A stretch of 64,000 nt of DNA from Akebia trifoliata (Eukaryota; Streptophyta; Magnoliopsida; Ranunculales; Lardizabalaceae). Where the stretch lies: contig CM030711.1 in NCBI GenBank assembly GCA_017979445.1, forward strand, positions 11,067,221 to 11,131,220. The letters run 5' to 3'. The stretch's first letter is position 1. The number at the start of each line of letters is the position of its first letter. The position numbers and the translations under genes were made by a program. Under the pieces are notes generated by a model. The model was not told the DNA's origin and ran no database searches. It worked only from the letters and a program-made list of their open reading frames with translations. Below, piece by piece: positions 58,885-64,000 of this stretch.

Positions 58885-59085
58885 AAAATATGACTCGCTG
58901 GCAGGTGGCATACTCAATCGACTCCTAACGTGATCAAGTTTGGGAATCATAGATCTGTGCATCTCGGGATATACAATTGCACTTCCTTATTATTTTTTAA
59001 AGTGTATCCCGAGATGCACATATCTACGATTCTTGAATTTGTCCAAGTCCAAGAGTCGATTGAGTATATCACCTGGCAAATTATA
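58885..59085. mobile_element. Foldback element, family A-related copy 13
   Basis: GGTGGCATACTCAATCGACT pairs with GTCGATTGAGTATATCACC. The inner stem is GGGAATCATAGATCTGTGCA then TCTCGGGATA against TATCCCGAGATGCACATATC then TACGATTCTTG. It shares outer arms with copy 11 (GCCATACTCAATTGACTC). Confidence 0.65.
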
Positions 59086-59655
59086 TTAACAGAACTCTAA
59101 TTATAATTATATAATTAGCATGAAGCATGATTGTTTGTGATTTTGTCTCACACACTTATATCATCCTAATATATCAACAAATCTCAGCCATCCAATTTTG
59201 TGCTCAGATATTTTACTAAAGTAGTCAACCTAACGATAAAATGAATTTCATCCAACCACATGTTAACTTTTGAGAAGATGATAATATTCCTCGAGCTCTC
59301 CAATATCTATAAAATGAACATCAAAATATACAATTTTCTCCTCTTTGAACCTTTAATCATATTATGGTCAAAAGTCTTTGTCGATTCCTCCCATCGACAA
59401 GTAGACACTTAATATTCTTCTTAATTATATGGTGAATCTTTTCGATAAATATCTTAAAGAATAAGAGGATTTGATCAAAATCCTGAGTTAAATATTCAAC
59501 ATCAACGTGATAATTCGTTTCTTTTATAAAGTATTTCTATTCAAGTAAGCATGACAGAAGTCTATCCATCTCATAGCATACGATGTAACCATCAAGGTGA
59601 AGTAGGAATCCAAAAGAAGGATCTAGAAGCGATCTTAACCAAAAATAAATAAAAA

Positions 59656-60239
59656 GGATAAATTACACTTTCACCTCCTATAATTTAATATAATTCCATT
59701 TTGACCCTTTAATATTTTGATAATTATACTTACCTTCTTTTTCATTTACAGGTTAAAATTTAGATATTATTTTACTATTTTACCCATTTATTTTATGTTA
59801 TTTTTAATATTTTTTTTTAAAACAAATTTTAACCCCACACATTCATTGAACTCGTCTTTCTTTACAAGAATACTTTTATTTATAAAAAAGAATAAAATTT
59901 TAAAAAGGGTAAAATGATTGTTAAATTGACAGTAATTTGACGAAAAAGGGTAAGTGAACCTCTTAGATAAGTATAAGAGAGATAAGTGACATTATCAAAA
60001 CACCCATCAAGGATAAACTGAGATGGTAAGGACGATTGGATTTGTTCCCCAAGACACGCGTTCAAATATTTATACACCCCCTCTACATAAAAGTTATATG
60101 TTTAACAATGGTACTCGTGTAGGTGGATGGTACATGCGGCCTGTCAAAGGAAAAAAAAAAGAGTTACAATTATTAAAATGTTAAGAGTCAAAATGGAATT
60201 ATGTCAAATTAAAGGGGGTCAATGTGTAATTTACCCCCC
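59656..60239. mobile_element. Long-TIR non-autonomous element
   Basis: A 584-bp element with inverted ends of about 75 bp: GGATAAATTACACTTTCACC...AATTCCATTTTGAC at the left and, reverse-complemented, GGGGTAAATTACACATTGAC...AATTCCATTTTGAC at the right. Long TIRs suggest a Mutator-like element. Flanking A-runs hide any target duplication. The right end lies about 290 bp before the proline-rich gene start. Confidence 0.6.
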
Positions 60240-60438
60240 AAAAAAATATATCACTGCAAGACAAAAAATCCAACGGTCCAGTGATTGATAGTAATATACT
60301 TACAAGTTATAATAGCACTAGATCACTTTAACTTACTATTATTGCCACTTGGATAAAGAAAAAGGATACACTTCTCTAGAGACTGAATATAAGAAGTAAA
60401 AACCTTTAATTCTTATTTTCTTATGCGCTCCTTCCTCA

Positions 60439-60510
60439 CACGTGACAACCGTTTCTCTCTGTCTCTCTGTCTCTCTGTCTCTCTCTTCTTCTTCTCTTCT
60501 CTTCTGTCAG
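60439..60510 (+). promoter_or_regulatory. G-box and CT-rich leader of the proline-rich gene
   Basis: A palindromic G-box CACGTG at 60439-60444 (ACACGTGAC) is followed by CTCTCTGTCTCTCTGTCTCT, a pyrimidine-rich 5' leader. G-box-binding bZIP or bHLH control is possible but not shown. Confidence 0.45.
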
Positions 60511-60528
60511 CTCTCCATTGTAACTAAC

Positions 60529-61023
60529 ATGGCGAAACTCCACCAATTTCCACTCCTCTCTCTTCTTCTACTTCTCCTCAACATCCACACGAACGCATCA
60601 AAAGTTGCTGCGACGCTAACGACAAAAACCAAAGACCAGATCGCGTGCACAATGTGCTCATCATGCGAGAATCCATGTCAATCACCCTCGTCTCCACCAC
60701 CACCACCACCACCGCCACAACAATCTGACCCCTCCAAGTGTCCTCCACCACCAACTCCCAACACCTACTACTACTCTCCACCGCCATCACCAAAGTACTA
60801 CTCGTCTCCTCCGCCACCTGGCGGCGCCATAGGCGGCATAGTTAACCCTCCGCCATACAAAAACTACCCAACACCACCACCACCAAACCCTATTGTCCCT
60901 TACTTTCCATTTTACTATTATAGCCCTCCCTCTCCTTCCAACTCATCAAACTCAGTTCAATTGAAGATACCCATTTTTTCTTCCTTAATTACCCTTCTTC
61001 CTTTAATTTTCTGTGTTTTTTAA
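60529..61023 (+). CDS. Short proline-rich, probably GPI-anchored wall protein
   Basis: A single-exon 164-aa protein. I chose Met at 60529 because it opens a standard signal peptide (LLSLLLLLLNIHTNAS); the upstream frame to 60442 lies in the CT-rich leader. After cleavage comes a cysteine cluster (CTMCSSCENPCQ, about residues 40-51), then a Pro/Tyr-rich region with PPPPPPPP, SPPP and YYYSPPPSPKYY motifs, like extensin-type SPn repeats whose prolines are hydroxylated and arabinosylated. The C-terminal hydrophobic tail (IFSSLITLLPLIFCVF) after a Ser/Asn-rich stretch resembles a GPI-attachment signal. Small proteins with this Cys-cluster plus proline layout form an angiosperm family without a firm function. 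Likely located at the plasma membrane or wall. Confidence 0.85.
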   Translation: MAKLHQFPLLSLLLLLLNIHTNASKVAATLTTKTKDQIACTMCSSCENPCQSPSSPPPPPPPPQQSDPSKCPPPPTPNTYYYSPPPSPKYYSSPPPPGGAIGGIVNPPPYKNYPTPPPPNPIVPYFPFYYYSPPSPSNSSNSVQLKIPIFSSLITLLPLIFCVF

Positions 61024-61174
61024 GACGAAATTTTATTAGAGGAAGAAAGTGTAGATTTGCAGATCTTCATCTTTTTAAAGATTCTCTCTTGTTGATCTGA
61101 TCTTGTCAGGGATTACAAGAAGGCTGATCTGTAATTTTTGTGGTATTTTTATTTTTTTCTGTTATGTAATGCTA

Positions 61175-61200
61175 TATTAGAAAAATAAATAAATAAAATT
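61175..61200 (+). terminator. Possible polyadenylation signals
   Basis: AAAAATAAATAAATAAAATT at about 61179-61198, roughly 155 bp after the proline-rich gene stop, contains overlapping AATAAA hexamers. Confidence 0.45.
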
Positions 61201-61423
61201 AGTCATTTTTCTTGGAGTTTACAAGTGTTAAAATATATAATCGGTGAGAGTGATGTTCATTTATATTATAAATTTTCTCTTCTTTCTTACTTGTGGTGGA
61301 GGGAGAAATTTTTTGCTCACATGTAAGTGAATGCAAGATTTCACAGAATCCAGATTTGGATTTCCATGCTTGATTGATCGTTCTGGGATAAAGAGAAGTC
61401 CCAATTGAATTTTTTTGAGAAAT

Positions 61424-61519
61424 TCTATTGCCGCACTAACTTTTACTTACAACACACCAATTCTTTTGAAATGAATCTGATTGGTGTGTTATAAGTTAAA
61501 AGATGATTTGTTAATAATA
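61424..61519. repeat. Family B-related MITE
   Basis: TTCTATTGCCGCACTAACTT then TTACTTACAACACACCAATT pairs with ATTGGTGTGTTATAAGTTAA then AAGA. Like the 18189 copy it has lost the GAGAGCTG ends. Confidence 0.5.
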
Positions 61520-61733
61520 GCAAAAGTATTTTCATGATGAAGGTTAACTTTTTGGTAAAGTTTGGTTTTTGGTATGAACAAAGGGTCGGTGAGGTTGTGG
61601 AAAGGTGGTTTGTTCCACCGACAAGATGATTTGATCCTCTTTGATTCAAGTGGGCACCATGTGTTACTAGTAATCCTAGTCATATAATAAATAAATAAAA
61701 GATAACTTTGAGATTCTCCTCCAAGTTAGTTTT

Positions 61734-61736
<3 letters not shown>

Positions 61737-61776
<40 letters not shown>
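61737..61776. repeat. (AT)n microsatellite
   Basis: About 40 bp of AT dinucleotide repeat. Confidence 0.95.
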
Positions 61777-61779
<3 letters not shown>

Positions 61780-61780
<1 letters not shown>

Positions 61781-62340
61781 ATAACTTCAAAGTCATCTAG
61801 ACTGTACATGTTCAGGTCGATTAAGTGGTATCATGTATATATCAGCGTATGGAGCGTAACTCAATAGAAGGGCAAACTAAGATAGAGAGCGTCTGGTCTA
61901 GCTAGAAACACATCATAGCATTGAATTAAGCCTGACCTGCAAAGCAGGGTAGATCTGATCAAAGAATACTCGTAATCTTGATGTGCACACATTAAGTCTA
62001 GAGATCTCTCCAATATAGCATATCTAATCCCAAAGATCACCATTCCATTGAAGGTCCTGGGAATCAAGAGATTCTCCGGGATCACTTCACGTGGGAAGGG
62101 AAAACCCTGATTAAAGAGAAAGAATTATAAATAACACAAGATGCACAGTCTTAAGGATCTTTTGGTCAATTGGGAGTCTAACCAATATTATCCATTATTC
62201 ATTTACTATTCTAATTTGAGCGTCAAAGAGTTTTTGACAGGTATCACGCCGATACTAGTGAGGAGAAAGAGGAGGAGGGAGTGACTTCGAATCTGTGAGG
62301 CAAAGTCCATCAGCACCATTCATTAAAATCTGACCTCACA
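61780..62340 (+). repeat. Probable 5' LTR of a Ty3/gypsy element (right part)
   Basis: The sequence ends ...TGACCTCACA at 62340, directly followed by AATCTAGCGACGTCCGTGGG at 62341, which resembles the primer-binding/leader text (GGCGCCGTC-GTGGGAA) seen after plant gypsy LTRs. The LTR start cannot be fixed from one copy. Confidence 0.45.
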
Positions 62341-62394
62341 AATCTAGCGACGTCCGTGGGAAATCCAGCAACATAATTGATTTTAGTTGAAACA

Positions 62395-64000
62395 ATGGGG
62401 AGATTCACTAGAACAATTGAAGTCAATGAACCTCCACCCGTGGCACCAGCTGCAGATGCACACTTCCTAACAATGTTAGAAACTAAGAGGAAGTAACAAG
62501 AGGAGATGCAGAAGAAGATGAATGACTTGGCTGAACATAATTGAAATCTGAGTCAGCATCCAAAGAATCAACAACAAGTAAGACAAGATCTTCCACTACG
62601 AGATCCTTAACCTCCTGTTGGAGATGATAGCACCTCAAATACAGAAAGCAGTTCTCAACCATTGATCCCCAATGGGGAGAGAGAAACGGAAGCCACCGCT
62701 GCTACTACTCGAGTGGAGCCCACAATGGGTTTAACTCGAGAAGAGATCAGAAAGATGATCCAGAAGGAGAAAGAGATGACGAAGAGTGTCGATATTGGCA
62801 CAATTGCGGCGCAAACCATCAGGAGCATTTAGAGATCCCTTTTACATTGGAGATCTTGGTAAAAGAGATCCCAAAGAAGTGTGTACCATCATATTTTACC
62901 CCCTACTCTAAGACGAAGAACCCAGTAGAGCATTTATTCCACTTCTGACAGATGCTAACGCTTTGGGAAGGGAACGAAGGTTTGATGTGCAGATTGTTTC
63001 CTTCTAGTTTGCAGGAAAATACTCTGTCCTGGTTTCACAAGTTACCATGTAAATCAATAGCTTCTTTCAAAGAGTTATGTACCGCCTTTGTAACTCGATA
63101 CATTGGCAATGGGAAAGTTGGTGAAGACGTAGATGCTCTGCTCAATATGAGGATGCAACCTAGGAAAAGCCTCAAAAGGTTTACCAGGAGATTCAAGAAA
63201 GATGTGATGGCATTGGAGACTTGTGATGAGAGAATAGTAGTAGTAGCGTTCAGGAAATCTTTGCCATCTAGCTCAAGGTTATATAGGTCTCTTGTGAAGA
63301 AGAGACCAAAAACATTAAGTGAGCTGTTCGAAATAGTAGAAAAGTATATTAGATTGAAAGATGATCCCCAAAACTCAGTTGAGAAAAGCAAGGTCATACA
63401 CATTGTGGCAAAGTCCAGCAAGCAGCAGCAATCATAACAGTATAGCAAGAAGAGACCGCTCGAGCAGGATAAAGAGCAGAGAAGAGAGGGGACATATTTC
63501 TTTATGCCTCCTAGTGAAATTCTACCTCTCATCGCGAATGAGCCTTATTTCGAGTGGCCAATACCACTTCTTTACGATCAGATAAAGATATATGAATGAT
63601 ATTACGAGTATCACAAAGTGTGATCCCATACCACCAACAAATGTCAAGCCTAGAGAAGATTTCGCAGAGTAGAGCAGAATGAGGGATCTGCCTAGAAGAT
63701 AGAAAGAGAATCCTCCCCGAGACAAGGATCGTAGGCCTAACTAACAACCTATTGAAGGGCATGATCGAAGAACATCAATTATTCACATTGTCCTAAAGCA
63801 AGAATCTAAAAGGTCAAACCTGAATAAAATTGACGAGAGAGCCAAAAAGTGATGAGCAGAGCACCTTGCTCACGTTTACACAACAAAGAGTAGGCCCACA
63901 TAACAGATGGAACCCTACAAAGAGTAAACCGTGGCCTTCACAGAAAAAAAAAACTTTGAGGAGTGGCTAGGTCACATTATGACACGTTGGTGGTAACCCT
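62395..64000 (+). pseudogene. Decayed Ty3/gypsy gag, truncated by window edge
   Basis: A Met at 62395 (MGRFTRTIEV) opens a frame soon stopped at 62494-62496 and again at 62542-62544. The best part, 62952-63437, is 161 aa of a retrotransposon gag domain: LTLWEGNEGLMCRLFPSSL, LSWFHKLP, SIASFKELCTAFVTRYIG, then a basic tail. A TGA at 62946-62948 cuts this part from its upstream portion, which is also in a different frame. A spacer-like YEYHK...TTNKCQA signature near 63595-63648 hints at a worn zinc-knuckle region, again with stops. The element cannot make a full polyprotein. It continues beyond 64000; pol is not visible here. Confidence 0.75.

Noticed and set aside
63035..63532. 165-aa minus-strand frame antisense to gag
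   Set aside because: It is a shadow of the gag domain on the other strand, with Leu/Ser/Phe-rich content and no family resemblance.

Overview
This window is nuclear DNA from an angiosperm, most likely a non-grass (dicot-type) plant. The evidence is spliced genes with GT-AG introns, plant-only gene families (COBRA-like, cellulose synthase-like D, DPD1 exonuclease, a proline-rich wall protein), AT-rich intergenic DNA, and many plant-type transposon remnants. I cannot name the species. Gene density is low: five credible protein genes in 64 kb, plus one broken gene and one retrotransposon gag. The rest is mostly old, nested, non-autonomous transposons.

Layout. 0-4.4 kb: repeats only, including two hAT-type MITEs with 8-bp target duplications. 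4.46-6.58 kb (minus): a three-exon DPD1-like organelle exonuclease, with a probable long 5' UTR intron reaching to about 9.85 kb. 10.3 kb: a truncated tRNA-Ser(AGA) copy. 12.1-12.8 kb: an LTR-like stretch and a minisatellite. 13.4-14.3 kb: a broken type-B response regulator receiver domain. 15.3-18.0 kb (minus): an intact two-exon COBRA-like gene of the COBL7 type. 23.4-27.6 kb (plus): an intact three-exon CSLD5-type gene with seven same-orientation CCGTT motifs upstream. 34.37-34.81 kb (plus): a single-exon 148-aa plant-specific protein of unknown role. 38.5-40.4 kb: a 1,911-bp solo LTR with a perfect 5-bp target duplication. 44-46 kb: LTR remnants. 52.5-52.9 kb: a roughly 150-bp tandem repeat. 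53.85-54.63 kb: two adjacent palindromic elements predicted to fold as cloverleaves. 57-59 kb: long foldbacks. 60.5-61.0 kb (plus): a short GPI-type proline-rich protein. 61.8-64.0 kb: a decayed Ty3/gypsy element running off the right edge.

Function. Three of the five genes (COBL7-type, CSLD5-type, proline-rich/GPI) act at the cell wall or cell plate. This is probably chance proximity; nothing suggests co-regulation. No bacterial-style operon, CRISPR or defence system is present. The most unusual structures are the twin cloverleaf elements, the palindromic family sharing the AACCATAGAT/ATCTATGGTT core at about 13 places, and the CCGTT cluster that predicts mitotic control of the CSLD5-type gene.
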